Assembly (NCBI GenBank): GCA_015068605.1
Contig: SVKF01000010.1
Location: 1-60,972 of the forward strand
DNA length: 60,972 bases
Origin: Oscillospiraceae bacterium
GTDB taxonomy: Bacteria; Bacillota; Clostridia; Monoglobales; Monoglobaceae
Direction of reading: 5' to 3'
Shown piece by piece: positions 1-9,600 of the stretch (the stretch's first letter is position 1; the number at the start of each line of letters is the position of its first letter). The position numbers and the translations under genes are program-made. The notes beneath the pieces are model-generated. The model saw only the letters and a list, made by a program, of their open reading frames with translations. It ran no database searches and was not told the DNA's origin.

Positions 1-215
1 GTGTTGACGCCCTTTTATCAACTGTTATGATGCCTCCGGGTATCCCTGTTGCAACAGTTGGAATAAACGGTGCTGTTAATGCCGCTCTGCTTTGTATACA
101 GATTCTTGCGGTGAGCGATGAAGAGCTTTCAAATAAGCTTGTTGCGGCAAGGAAGGCGGCATCTGATAAGGTGCTTGAAAAGAATAAGGCGATAGAAGAA
201 CAGTTTAACGGCTGA
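1..215 (+). CDS. purE: PurE, N5-carboxyaminoimidazole ribonucleotide mutase (C-terminal end)
   Basis: Only the last 71 or so codons are inside the window; the frame is open from the left edge. The visible end reads ...VDALLSTVMMPPGIPVATV, followed by GINGAVNAALL, the strongly conserved C-terminal part of class I PurE. The enzyme moves the carboxyl group from N5-CAIR to C4 to make CAIR in purine synthesis. It stands 30 bp before the PurF-like gene and heads the visible part of a purine operon. Confidence 0.88.
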   Translation, partial: VDALLSTVMMPPGIPVATVGINGAVNAALLCIQILAVSDEELSNKLVAARKAASDKVLEKNKAIEEQFNG

Positions 216-245
216 TTAAAGAATTGACTATACGGAGGTAAAAAC

Positions 246-1670
246 ATGGGAGGATTTTTCGGAACAGTCAGTAAGCACGACGCAATTTCCGATGTTTTTT
301 TCGGAACGGACTATCATTCTCATCTCGGAACAAAGAGAGCGGGAATGGCTGCTGTTGATGATGAAAAGGGTCTGCAAAGGGATATTCATAATATTGAAAA
401 TTCGCCTTTTCGGACAAAGTTTGAGAAAATTTTTGACGAGATGCATGGAAAGAGCGCAATCGGCTGTATAAGTGACGGTGACCCACAGCCCCTTCTTATT
501 CGTTCAAGTATTGGTGCTTATGCCATCAGTATAATCGGGCGAATAAATAATGCGGAGGATCTTATAAATGAGTATATCTTAAATAACGGCGGACATTTCG
601 GTGTTATGACGGGTGGAAAGGTAAACTCTGTTGAGCTTATTGCATCACTCATAAATCAGAAGGATAATTTTGCGGATGGGATAAGATTTGCGCAAAGCGT
701 GATTGACGGAACGGCATCAATCCTTATCTTAAAAGAGGACGGAGCGATTATTGCCGCAAGAGATAAATACGGCAGAATTCCAATTCTGATTGGTAAAAAT
801 GATGATGGATATTCGGTTTCTTTTGAGGATTATGCTTATAAAAAGCTTGGCTACAAGAGCGAAAAAGAGCTTGGCCCGGGAGAAATTGTTGAGATTACGG
901 CAAAAGAATTGACGGTGCTCTCACCGCCCCGGAAGGAAATGCGTATTTGTTCATTCCTTTGGTCGTATTACGGTTTCCCCACATCCAATTATGAAGGTGT
1001 CAATGTTGAAATTATGCGATACCGTAACGGTGAAATTATGGCGGAGGCTGACCGTGAGGCGGGACTTTTAGATGGAATTGACTATGCCTGCGGAGTGCCT
1101 GATTCGGGAACGCCTCACGCAATCGGATATGCAAACAAGAGCCATATTCCTTTTGCAAGACCGTTTATAAAATATACCCCGACCTGGCAGAAAAGTTTTA
1201 CTCCTGCCAGCCAGAAAGAAAGAAACAAGGTTGCAAAAATGAAGCAAATCCCAGTTGAGGAGCTTATTCATGATAAAAATCTTCTTTTTGTTGATGACTC
1301 GATAGTAAGAGGAACACAGCTTAAAGGAACGGTTGATTTTCTTTATGAAAACGGAGCAAAATCCGTTCATATGAGGTCGGCTTGTCCACCTATTATGTAT
1401 AGCTGTAAATATCTTAACTTCACCAGAGGCACAGATGATATGGAGCTTATTGCCCGTCGAATTATTATGGAGCTTGAGGGTGAGGAGGGAATTAAGTATA
1501 TTGATGAATACAGTAATTCCAAAACGGAAAGAGGAAAGAAGCTCCGTCAGGCGATTTGTGAAAAGTTTAATTTTGCTTCTCTTGAATTTCAGTCTTTAGA
1601 AGGACTGATTGAGGCAATCGGGATTGAACCTTGTAAACTTTGCACATATTGCTGGAACGGAAAAGAATAA
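246..1670 (+). CDS. PurF-like amidophosphoribosyltransferase lacking the N-terminal catalytic Cys
   Basis: The 474-residue protein is a clear PurF relative. It has an N-terminal Ntn-type domain, and the PRPP-binding loop LLFVDDSIVRGTQ lies near residues 345-357. It ends in a cysteine cluster (Cys463, 466 and 469) followed by WNGKE. True PurF begins MCG, and the exposed Cys attacks glutamine; this protein begins MGGFFG, so the glutaminase nucleophile is absent. The start is supported by GGAGG eight bases upstream, and no in-frame alternative restores the Cys. I recall a clostridial PurF-like family with the same MGGFFG start and CKLCTYCWNGKE end. It may use free ammonia or a partner glutaminase to form phosphoribosylamine, or have another role. 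It sits between purE and purM. Confidence 0.85.
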   Translation: MGGFFGTVSKHDAISDVFFGTDYHSHLGTKRAGMAAVDDEKGLQRDIHNIENSPFRTKFEKIFDEMHGKSAIGCISDGDPQPLLIRSSIGAYAISIIGRINNAEDLINEYILNNGGHFGVMTGGKVNSVELIASLINQKDNFADGIRFAQSVIDGTASILILKEDGAIIAARDKYGRIPILIGKNDDGYSVSFEDYAYKKLGYKSEKELGPGEIVEITAKELTVLSPPRKEMRICSFLWSYYGFPTSNYEGVNVEIMRYRNGEIMAEADREAGLLDGIDYACGVPDSGTPHAIGYANKSHIPFARPFIKYTPTWQKSFTPASQKERNKVAKMKQIPVEELIHDKNLLFVDDSIVRGTQLKGTVDFLYENGAKSVHMRSACPPIMYSCKYLNFTRGTDDMELIARRIIMELEGEEGIKYIDEYSNSKTERGKKLRQAICEKFNFASLEFQSLEGLIEAIGIEPCKLCTYCWNGKE

Positions 1671-1704
1671 AGTATATTATTGGATTTAAGAAAGGATAAA
1701 ATTT

Positions 1705-2742
1705 ATGAAAAGTTACAGTGAAAGCTATGCGGCAGCAGGTGTTGACATCACAGCGGGATACAGAGCCGTTGAACTTATGAAACAGCATATTGCTAAAACT
1801 ATGGTAGGCGGAAAAACAACAGATATTGGCGGTTTCGGTGGTCTTTTTGAATTGGATATGACAGGGCTTGAAAGACCTGTTTTGGTAAGCGGAACTGACG
1901 GTGTCGGAACAAAACTTAAGCTTGCATTTTTGTCGGACAAGCATAACACGGTTGGTATTGACTGCGTTGCTATGTGCGTAAACGATATTATTTGTTGCGG
2001 TGCAAAACCGCTCTTCTTCCTTGACTATATCGCTTGCGGAAAGAATGTTCCCGAGAAGATTGCAGACATCGTTTCAGGTATCGCTGAGGGCTGTGTTCAG
2101 TCGGGCTGTGCTTTAATCGGTGGTGAGACTGCTGAAATGCCGGGATTTTATCCCATCGATGAATATGACCTTGCAGGCTTCTCTGTTGGTGTTGTTGATA
2201 AGTCAAAGGTGCTTGACAACTCAACAATAGAAGAGGGGGATGTTATAATCGGTATCCCTTCATCGGGCGTTCATTCAAACGGCTTTTCTCTCGTTAGAAA
2301 AGTTTTTGATATTGAAAATGCGGATATTAAGTCCCCTTGCGAAGAGCTTGGCGGAAAGTCAATTTTAGAGACACTTTTAACACCAACAAAGATTTATGTT
2401 AAGCCAATGCTCGCCCTCTTTGAAAAGGTTACGGTTAAAGCTGTTTCCCATATAACGGGTGGCGGGTTCTATGAGAATATCCCAAGAAGTCTTCCTGACG
2501 GATTTGGTGCTAAAATTGACAGAAGTGCAGTTAAAGTTCTTCCGATTTTTGACCTTATTGCAAAGACAGGAAATATATCAGAGAGAGATATGTTCAACAC
2601 ATTTAATATGGGTGTTGGTATGAGCCTTGTTGTGTCAAAGGCAGAGGCAGATGAAGCGCTTAAGAGCCTTAAGGAAAGCGGAGAAGATGCTTATATCATC
2701 GGCGAAATAGTTAAATCGGAGGACAAGGTGACAATATGCTAA
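1705..2742 (+). CDS. purM: Phosphoribosylformylglycinamidine cyclo-ligase
   Basis: PurM closes FGAM to AIR with ATP. The 345-residue length is normal for the family. The ATP/substrate motif [12 protein letters not shown] lies near residue 65, [12 protein letters not shown] near residue 138, and [12 protein letters not shown] near residue 250, all standard for PurM. An AAAGGAT ribosome binding site precedes the ATG. The 3' end overlaps the purN start by 7 bp, which indicates translational coupling of these consecutive pathway genes. Confidence 0.96.
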   Translation: MKSYSESYAAAGVDITAGYRAVELMKQHIAKTMVGGKTTDIGGFGGLFELDMTGLERPVLVSGTDGVGTKLKLAFLSDKHNTVGIDCVAMCVNDIICCGAKPLFFLDYIACGKNVPEKIADIVSGIAEGCVQSGCALIGGETAEMPGFYPIDEYDLAGFSVGVVDKSKVLDNSTIEEGDVIIGIPSSGVHSNGFSLVRKVFDIENADIKSPCEELGGKSILETLLTPTKIYVKPMLALFEKVTVKAVSHITGGGFYENIPRSLPDGFGAKIDRSAVKVLPIFDLIAKTGNISERDMFNTFNMGVGMSLVVSKAEADEALKSLKESGEDAYIIGEIVKSEDKVTIC

Positions 2743-3350
2743 AGGCTAAAATAGCAGTTTTGGTTTCAGGTGGCGGAACAAATCTTCAGGCGCTTATTGA
2801 TGCACAGAAAAGTGGAGTTATAAAGAGCGGTGAGATTTCATTGGTTGTTTCAAGCAACCCCGAAGCTTATGCTCTCACCCGTGCGGAGGAGAATAATATT
2901 CCTGCCGCTATCGTTTCAAAAAAGGCTTGTAAAAGTCAGCAGGAGTTTGAAGATAAAATCTTAAAACAGCTTGAGGAAAACGAAATTGACTTTATCGTTC
3001 TTGCAGGGTTCATGAGTATCTTGAGCAAGACTTTTATAAAAAAATACGAGAATAAAATTATTAATGTTCATCCGTCGTTGATTCCGTCTTTCTGCGGAGA
3101 AGGGTTTTACGGACTCCGTGTCCATGAGGCGGCACTTTCCTATGGAGTTAAGGTGACGGGGGCAACTGTTCATTATGTTAATGAAATTCCCGACGGTGGA
3201 GAAATAATTCTTCAGAAACCTGTTAAAATTCTTCAAAGCGACACTCCAAGCTCTCTCCAGATGAGAGTTATGCGCCATGCGGAATGGATAATTCTTCCCC
3301 AGGCGACGGAAATGGTTGCAAAGAAGATTATGAAAAGTAAAAGGAGATAG
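2736..3350 (+). CDS. purN: Phosphoribosylglycinamide formyltransferase
   Basis: PurN transfers the formyl group of 10-formyl-THF to GAR. The N-terminal [16 protein letters not shown] is the phosphate-binding loop. [11 protein letters not shown] near residue 108 carries the catalytic Asn and His, and the PDGGEIIL segment carries the catalytic Asp. At 204 residues the length is normal. It overlaps purM by 7 bp and stops with TAG four bases before the next start. The formyl donor is made by Fhs, encoded at the end of the same gene run. Confidence 0.95.
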   Translation: MLKAKIAVLVSGGGTNLQALIDAQKSGVIKSGEISLVVSSNPEAYALTRAEENNIPAAIVSKKACKSQQEFEDKILKQLEENEIDFIVLAGFMSILSKTFIKKYENKIINVHPSLIPSFCGEGFYGLRVHEAALSYGVKVTGATVHYVNEIPDGGEIILQKPVKILQSDTPSSLQMRVMRHAEWIILPQATEMVAKKIMKSKRR

Positions 3351-3353
3351 AAA

Positions 3354-4073
3354 ATGAATATTTACGAAATAAATAAAATTGAAGATTTGCTTAAAAATAA
3401 TTCTTATGCAGGCAGAGGCATAATCTGCGGTAAGAGTCAGGACGGAAAGAAAGCGGTTTTTGCATACTTCATTATGGGACGCTCTGAAAACAGCCGTAAC
3501 AGAATTTTTGTTGAAAACGGAAGCGAGGTTATCATTCATCCTTTTGATGCTTCAAAGGTTGAGGACCCGTCTCTTATAATCTATTCGCCAATCAGAGTTT
3601 ATGAAAATAAGCTTATAGTTACAAACGGCGACCAGACTGATACGATTTATGACTTCTTAAAGGAAGATAAAACATTCATAGAGGCGCTGACAACCCGTGA
3701 GTTTGAGCCTGATGCTCCAAACCTGACACCGAGAATAAGCGCAATGTTCACATTTGATAAGCCTGATTTCACCTATGAAATGAGCATCTTAAAGAGTGCT
3801 GATGCCGAAGGAACAGGCTGTAATCGTTATCACTATTCATATTCTCCGATTAATGGTCTCGGTCACTTCCTCCACACATATATCTGTGACGGAAACCCGA
3901 TTCCCACATTCTGCGGTGAGCCTGAAAGAGTTGCAATTCCAAACGATATTGACGAGTTTACAAATGGTATCTGGGAAAACCTTAACGAACAGAACAAGAT
4001 TTCTCTTTATGTTCGTTTTGTTGACCTTGAAACAGGCGAAGAAGTTAATCGTATGATAAACAAGAATAAATAA
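3354..4073 (+). CDS. PurO-type IMP cyclohydrolase
   Basis: The protein has 239 residues with the N-terminal signature YAGRGIICGKSQDGKKAVFA followed by YFIMGRSENSRNR, typical of the IMP_cyclohyd (PurO-like) family. These enzymes close FAICAR to IMP, the last step of purine synthesis. In most bacteria this activity belongs to the N-terminal domain of PurH; here it is a separate, unrelated protein immediately followed by the stand-alone AICAR transformylase. The gene starts 4 bp after purN. Assignment rests on the motif and on the matching gap in its neighbour. Confidence 0.85.
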   Translation: MNIYEINKIEDLLKNNSYAGRGIICGKSQDGKKAVFAYFIMGRSENSRNRIFVENGSEVIIHPFDASKVEDPSLIIYSPIRVYENKLIVTNGDQTDTIYDFLKEDKTFIEALTTREFEPDAPNLTPRISAMFTFDKPDFTYEMSILKSADAEGTGCNRYHYSYSPINGLGHFLHTYICDGNPIPTFCGEPERVAIPNDIDEFTNGIWENLNEQNKISLYVRFVDLETGEEVNRMINKNK

Positions 4074-4094
4074 GTCAGAAAGGAAAATATACAA

Positions 4095-5282
4095 ATGAAA
4101 GAATTTGAATTAAAATATGGCTGTAACCCAAATCAGAAGCCTGCGAAAATTTTTATGGCTGACGGTAGTGAGCTTCCTATTGAAATCCTCTCGGGAAGAC
4201 CGGGGTATATAAATTTTCTCGATGCTTTTAACAGCTGGCAGTTAGTTAAGGAGCTGAGCACAGCCCTTGGCGGAATTGAAACTGCAACTTCTTTTAAGCA
4301 TGTTAGCCCGACTTCTGCGGCAGTTGGTATCCCAATGAGCGAAACTCTTAAAAAAGCTTGCTGGGTTGACGATATTGAAGGTCTTGACGAATCCCCCCTT
4401 GCAACAGCTTATGCAAGAGCCAGAGGAACTGACAGAATGAGCTCTTTTGGTGACTGGATTGCCCTTTCACATAAGTGCGATGTGACAACCGCAAAGCTCA
4501 TTAAGAGAGAGGTTAGTGACGGGGTTATCGCTCCTGACTATGACCCTGAAGCTCTTGAAATCTTAAAGGAAAAGAGAAAAGGTACATATAATATAGTAAA
4601 GATTGACCCGAACTTCGTTCCTGATGAGATTGAAAATAAACAGGTTTACGGAATAACATTCCAGCAGGGCAGAAATAATTTCAAAATTGACGAGGAACTT
4701 TTAAGCGAAATCGTTACTGATAATAAAGAGTTCCCGACAGAGGCAAAGCGTGACTTGATTATTGCACTTATAACTCTTAAATATACACAGTCAAACTCCG
4801 TTTGTTTTGCAAAAGACGGTCAGGCAATCGGTGTTGGCGCAGGTCAGCAGTCAAGAATCCACTGTACAAGACTTGCAGGAAACAAAGCAGACATCTGGCA
4901 TCTCCGTCAGCACGAAAAAGTGCTTAACCTCCCGTTCCTTGACACGGTTGGCAGACCTGACAGAGATAATGCTATTGATATATATATTTCAGACGATGAT
5001 GAAGATGTTTTGGCAGACGGAATCTGGGAGACAATCTTTAAAGAAAAACCGGAACCGTTCACAAAGGAAGAGCAAAAGGCATATCTTGCAACAATAAGCG
5101 GTGTGGCTCTTGGCTCTGACGCATTCTTCCCCTTTGGTGATAACATTGAAAGAGCGGCAAAGAGCGGTGTTTCTTATGTTGCTCAGCCGGGCGGTTCAAT
5201 CCGTGATGATAATGTTATTGCGGCTTGTAATAAACACGGTATGGTTATGGCAATGACAAAAATGCGTCTTTTCCATCACTAA
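4095..5282 (+). CDS. purH: Stand-alone AICAR transformylase (PurH C-terminal type)
   Basis: The 395-residue protein begins ELKYGCNPNQKPAKI and corresponds to the transformylase half of PurH. It uses 10-formyl-THF to convert AICAR to FAICAR. Visible family motifs are SFKHVSPTSAAVG with the catalytic Lys-His pair near residue 67, the NSVCFAKDGQAIGVGAGQQS segment near residue 234, and the C-terminal QPGGSIRDDNVI. The N-terminal MGS-like IMP cyclohydrolase domain of bifunctional PurH is missing; the gene upstream supplies that activity. The symbol purH applies to this half only. Confidence 0.92.
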   Translation: MKEFELKYGCNPNQKPAKIFMADGSELPIEILSGRPGYINFLDAFNSWQLVKELSTALGGIETATSFKHVSPTSAAVGIPMSETLKKACWVDDIEGLDESPLATAYARARGTDRMSSFGDWIALSHKCDVTTAKLIKREVSDGVIAPDYDPEALEILKEKRKGTYNIVKIDPNFVPDEIENKQVYGITFQQGRNNFKIDEELLSEIVTDNKEFPTEAKRDLIIALITLKYTQSNSVCFAKDGQAIGVGAGQQSRIHCTRLAGNKADIWHLRQHEKVLNLPFLDTVGRPDRDNAIDIYISDDDEDVLADGIWETIFKEKPEPFTKEEQKAYLATISGVALGSDAFFPFGDNIERAAKSGVSYVAQPGGSIRDDNVIAACNKHGMVMAMTKMRLFHH

Positions 5283-5294
5283 TTGATAATAATT

Positions 5295-5316
5295 CCTTAT
5301 CTTGCACAAGATAAGG
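5295..5316 (+). other. Intergenic hairpin between purH and purD
   Basis: CCTTATCTTG and CAAGATAAGG form a perfect 10-bp inverted repeat around a 2-base centre. No T-run follows, so it is not a canonical terminator. It could affect mRNA processing or stability between the two purine genes. Confidence 0.45.
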
Positions 5317-5338
5317 ACGAATATACGGAGGTAATCCA

Positions 5339-6592
5339 ATGAAGGTTATGGTAGTCGGTGGCGGAGGCAGAGAACACGCCATCATCAAAAAGCTTAAGGA
5401 AAGCGAAAAGGTCAGCGAGATTTACGCTCTTCCTGGAAACGGCGGAATTGCAAATGATGCAATCTGTGTTCCTATCGGAGCTAAAGAGATTGATAAAATC
5501 GCTGAATTTGCAACAGAGAATAAGATTGATTTTGCAGTTGTTGCTCCTGATGACCCGCTTGTTTTGGGTGCGGTTGATGCTCTTAATGAGGTTGGAGTTA
5601 AAACATTCGGACCAAATAAGGCGGCGGCAATAATTGAGGGAAGTAAAGCATTTTCCAAGAATCTTATGAAGAAATATAATATCCCAACAGCAGAGTTTGA
5701 GATATTTGACGATGCGAAAAAGGCATATGAATATCTTGAAACTGCACCAATTCCAACAGTTATCAAGGCTGATGGGCTCGCTCTCGGGAAGGGTGTTATA
5801 ATTGCCCAGACAAGAGAGGAAGCAAAGGATGCTGTTCGCTCTATAATGGAAGATAAGGTTTTTGGCGCAAGCGGTAACAATATCGTTATCGAGGAATTTT
5901 TGACAGGTCCTGAAGTTTCCGTTCTTTCGTTCACGGACGGAAAAACCCTTGTTCCAATGGTTTCCTCTATGGACCATAAACGAGCAAAGGACAATGACGA
6001 AGGCCTTAACACGGGCGGAATGGGAACAATCGCTCCAAATCCTTATTACACAGACGAAATCGCTAAAGTGTGTATGGACACAATTTTTATCCCAACAATG
6101 GAAGCTATGAACAAAGAGGGCAGAAGCTTTTCGGGTTGTCTTTATTTCGGTCTTATGCTGACGGAAAAAGGCCCGAAAGTTATAGAATATAACTGCCGTT
6201 TCGGAGACCCTGAAACTCAGGTTGTTCTTCCGCTTTTAAAGAGCGACTTAATGGATATTATGCTGAAAATCAGCGACAAGGAATTAAAGGAATCGGATGT
6301 TGAATTTATGGACGGCTGTGCGGCTTGTGTTGTTATGGCGTCAAACGGCTATCCTGAAAAGTATGACAGCGGTTTTGAGATAATAATGCCAAAGGATAAA
6401 AATATCTATGTTGCAGGCGCAAAGCTTGAAGATGGTAAGCTTTTAACTGCAGGCGGAAGAGTTTTGGGTGTTACGGAAACTGCACCAACTCTTAAGGAAG
6501 CTATTGATAAGGCTTACGAAACAGTTAAAACCGTATCCTTTGATAATGCGTATTACAGAAACGATATAGGACAAAGAGCACTCCGTGCTTAA
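5339..6592 (+). CDS. purD: Phosphoribosylamine-glycine ligase
   Basis: PurD joins glycine to phosphoribosylamine using ATP. It starts MKVMVVGGGGREHAI, the canonical PurD N-terminus, and has an ATP-grasp domain with PTVIKADGLALGKGV near residue 138 and EYNCRFGDPETQ near residue 283. The 417-residue length is normal. A strong GGAGGT site precedes the ATG. Its substrate phosphoribosylamine is the product of the PurF reaction, so its presence argues that the PurF-like protein upstream is connected to the pathway. Confidence 0.96.
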   Translation: MKVMVVGGGGREHAIIKKLKESEKVSEIYALPGNGGIANDAICVPIGAKEIDKIAEFATENKIDFAVVAPDDPLVLGAVDALNEVGVKTFGPNKAAAIIEGSKAFSKNLMKKYNIPTAEFEIFDDAKKAYEYLETAPIPTVIKADGLALGKGVIIAQTREEAKDAVRSIMEDKVFGASGNNIVIEEFLTGPEVSVLSFTDGKTLVPMVSSMDHKRAKDNDEGLNTGGMGTIAPNPYYTDEIAKVCMDTIFIPTMEAMNKEGRSFSGCLYFGLMLTEKGPKVIEYNCRFGDPETQVVLPLLKSDLMDIMLKISDKELKESDVEFMDGCAACVVMASNGYPEKYDSGFEIIMPKDKNIYVAGAKLEDGKLLTAGGRVLGVTETAPTLKEAIDKAYETVKTVSFDNAYYRNDIGQRALRA

Positions 6593-6614
6593 AATAAGAA
6601 AGGCAGGGAATTAA

Positions 6615-9600
6615 ATGGTATACAGAATTTATGTGGAGAAAAAGCCTCACCTTGCAAACGAGGCAAAGGCGGTTCTCTCGGATATCACATCACTTCTTCA
6701 GATTAAAGCTCTTGAAGAGGTAAGACTTTTTAACAGATACGATATTGAAGGTGTTGACAAGGAACTTTTTGATTACTGTGTTCAAACAGTTTTCTCCGAG
6801 CCACAGCTTGATATCGCATCAGAGGAGATAAGCCTTGACGGTTACACAGTTTTCGGTGTTGAATATCTCCCGGGGCAGTTCGACCAGAGAGCGGCATCTG
6901 CGGCTGAGTGTATTCAGCTTATCTCAAAAGGCGAAAGACCAACGGTTAAAACTGCAAGAATTTACGCTTTAAAGGGCAATCTTACTCAAGATAATATTGA
7001 TGCAATCAAGAAATATGTAATTAACCCGGTTGAGGCAAGAGAGGCATCACTTGAAACAGCGGAAACTCTTAAGGTTGAATATGATATTCCAACAACAGTT
7101 AAGACTCTCGATGGCTTTACAAAGCTTTCAGATGATGAGCTTAAAGCATTTATTGACGAATATGGTCTCGCAATGGACTTTGACGATATTAAGTTCTGCC
7201 GGAGCTATTTCTTATCGGAAAAGCGTGACCCAACTATTACAGAAATCAAAATGATTGATACATATTGGTCAGACCATTGTCGTCACACAACATTCCTCAC
7301 AACTATTGACAAAATTACATTTGAGGACGAGCTTTTACAGAAATCTTACACAAGATACCTCGAAACCCGTGAGAAGCTTGGCAGAACAAAGCCGATAAAT
7401 CTTATGGATATTGCAACTTTGGCAACAAGATATTTAAAATCTGTCGGCAAGCTTGACGGTCTTGATGAATCGGAAGAAATCAATGCCTGCACAGTTAAGA
7501 TTGATGTTGAGTGTGAAGGCAGAATTGAAAAGTGGCTTCTTTTATTCAAGAATGAAACACATAACCATCCGACAGAAATTGAGCCATTTGGTGGTGCGGC
7601 AACCTGTATCGGTGGTGCTATCCGTGACCCGCTCTCAGGAAGAAGCTATGTTTATGCGGCTATGCGTGTAACAGGTGCGGCTGACCCGACAGTTTCTGTT
7701 TCGGAAACATTAAAGGGTAAGCTTCCCCAGAGAAAAATTGTAACAACTGCGGCAAACGGTTACAGTTCTTATGGTAACCAGATTGGTCTTGCAACAGGTC
7801 AGGTTGACGAGCTTTACCACGACGGCTATGCGGCAAAGAGAATGGAAATCGGTGCAGTTATTGCGGCGGCTCCTGCTGAAAATGTTCGCCGTGAACGCCC
7901 GATAGCCGGGGATATTGTTATCCTCCTTGGCGGTAAGACAGGTAGAGACGGCTGTGGCGGTGCGACAGGTTCTTCCAAGTCACATAACCTTTCATCCCTT
8001 GAAAGCTGTGGTGCAGAGGTTCAGAAAGGTAACGCTCCTGAGGAGAGAAAGCTTCAGCGTCTTTTCAGAAATGCAGATGCTTCAAAGCTTATAAAGAGAT
8101 GTAACGACTTTGGCGCAGGCGGTGTTTCTGTTGCAATCGGTGAGCTTGCAGACGGCCTTGAAATAAAGCTTGATGCAGTTCCTAAAAAATACGACGGTCT
8201 TGACGGAACAGAGCTTGCAATCTCCGAATCTCAGGAAAGAATGGCAGTTGTTGTAGCGAGTGAGGATGCAGAAAGATTCTGTGCCCTTGCTGAAATGGAA
8301 AACCTTGAAGCAACAGTTGTTGCAAAGGTAACTGAGAAGCCGTATCTCACAATGGAATGGAACGGCAATATGATTGTTAACCTTTCCCGTGAATTCTTAA
8401 ATTCAAACGGTGCTGAAAAGCATACAGAGATTGCGCCTATGAAAGTCGAAAGCTATGAAAAGGAAATCGGCGAGAGCTTTACGGAGAATTATAAGGCGCT
8501 TGCAGGCGACCTCAATATCTGTTCAAAGCGTGGACTTTCCGAGAGATTTGACTCAACAATTGGCGCAGGCACAGTTTTGATGCCCTTTGGCGGAAAGTAT
8601 CAGAGAACACCAATTCAGGCAATGGTTAATAAAATTTCCATGGAGAAAAAGGACAGCAAGACCTGTTCGCTTATGGCGTGGGGATATAACCCATTTATCG
8701 CTGAAAAGAGTCCATACCACAGTGCATATCTTGCAGTTGTTGAATCAGTATCAAAGCTGATTGCAACAGGCTCTGACTTTAATGAGGTTTATCTCACATT
8801 CCAGGAATACTTTGAAAAACCAAACGGCAAGAAAGAGCGTTGGGGTAAGCCGGCAGCAGCACTACTCGGTGCATTTGCGGCACAGATGGATCTTGAAATC
8901 GCATCTATCGGCGGTAAGGACTCCATGAGCGGAACTTTTGAAAACATTGATGTTCCTCCAACACTTGTTTCTTTCGCAGTTTCTAAGGACGAAATAAAGA
9001 ACATTATCTCCCCTGAGTTCAAGGGTGCAAATCATAAAGTATACCTCTTAATGCCTGAGTATGACGAAAACGGTCTCCCTGTTGCTGAGTCTTTGGTTGC
9101 CCTTTATAATAAGGTTACAAAGTTTATGAGAGACGGTAAGGTCTATGCGGCTTATACCCCAACCTATGGCGGTGTTGCAGAAGCTATCCTCAAAATGGCA
9201 ATGGGTAACGGCTACGGATTTAAGTATAGCGATAATCTTACACAAGATACAATCTTTGGTTATAACTACGGCGGATTTATTCTTGAAACAGACGAGCTTT
9301 CAGAGGGTGTTTTACTTGGTGAAACAACAGAGGAAGAAGTTATTTCTCTCGGAAACGAGAAAATTGAACTTTCTGACCTTTACGATATTTATGAAGGTAA
9401 GCTTGAGAAGATTTATAAGTGCAATATTGAGTCGAAGAAGGATGAAGTTCCTGCATTCTCATATGAGGCAAAAGACAGAGTTGCTCCTGCGATTAAGGTT
9501 TCAAAACCGAAAGTGTTAATTCCTGTATTCCCTGGAACTAACTGCGAATATGACTCTGCAAAAGCATTTGAAAGAGCAGGCGCCGAGGCGGAAATCTTCG

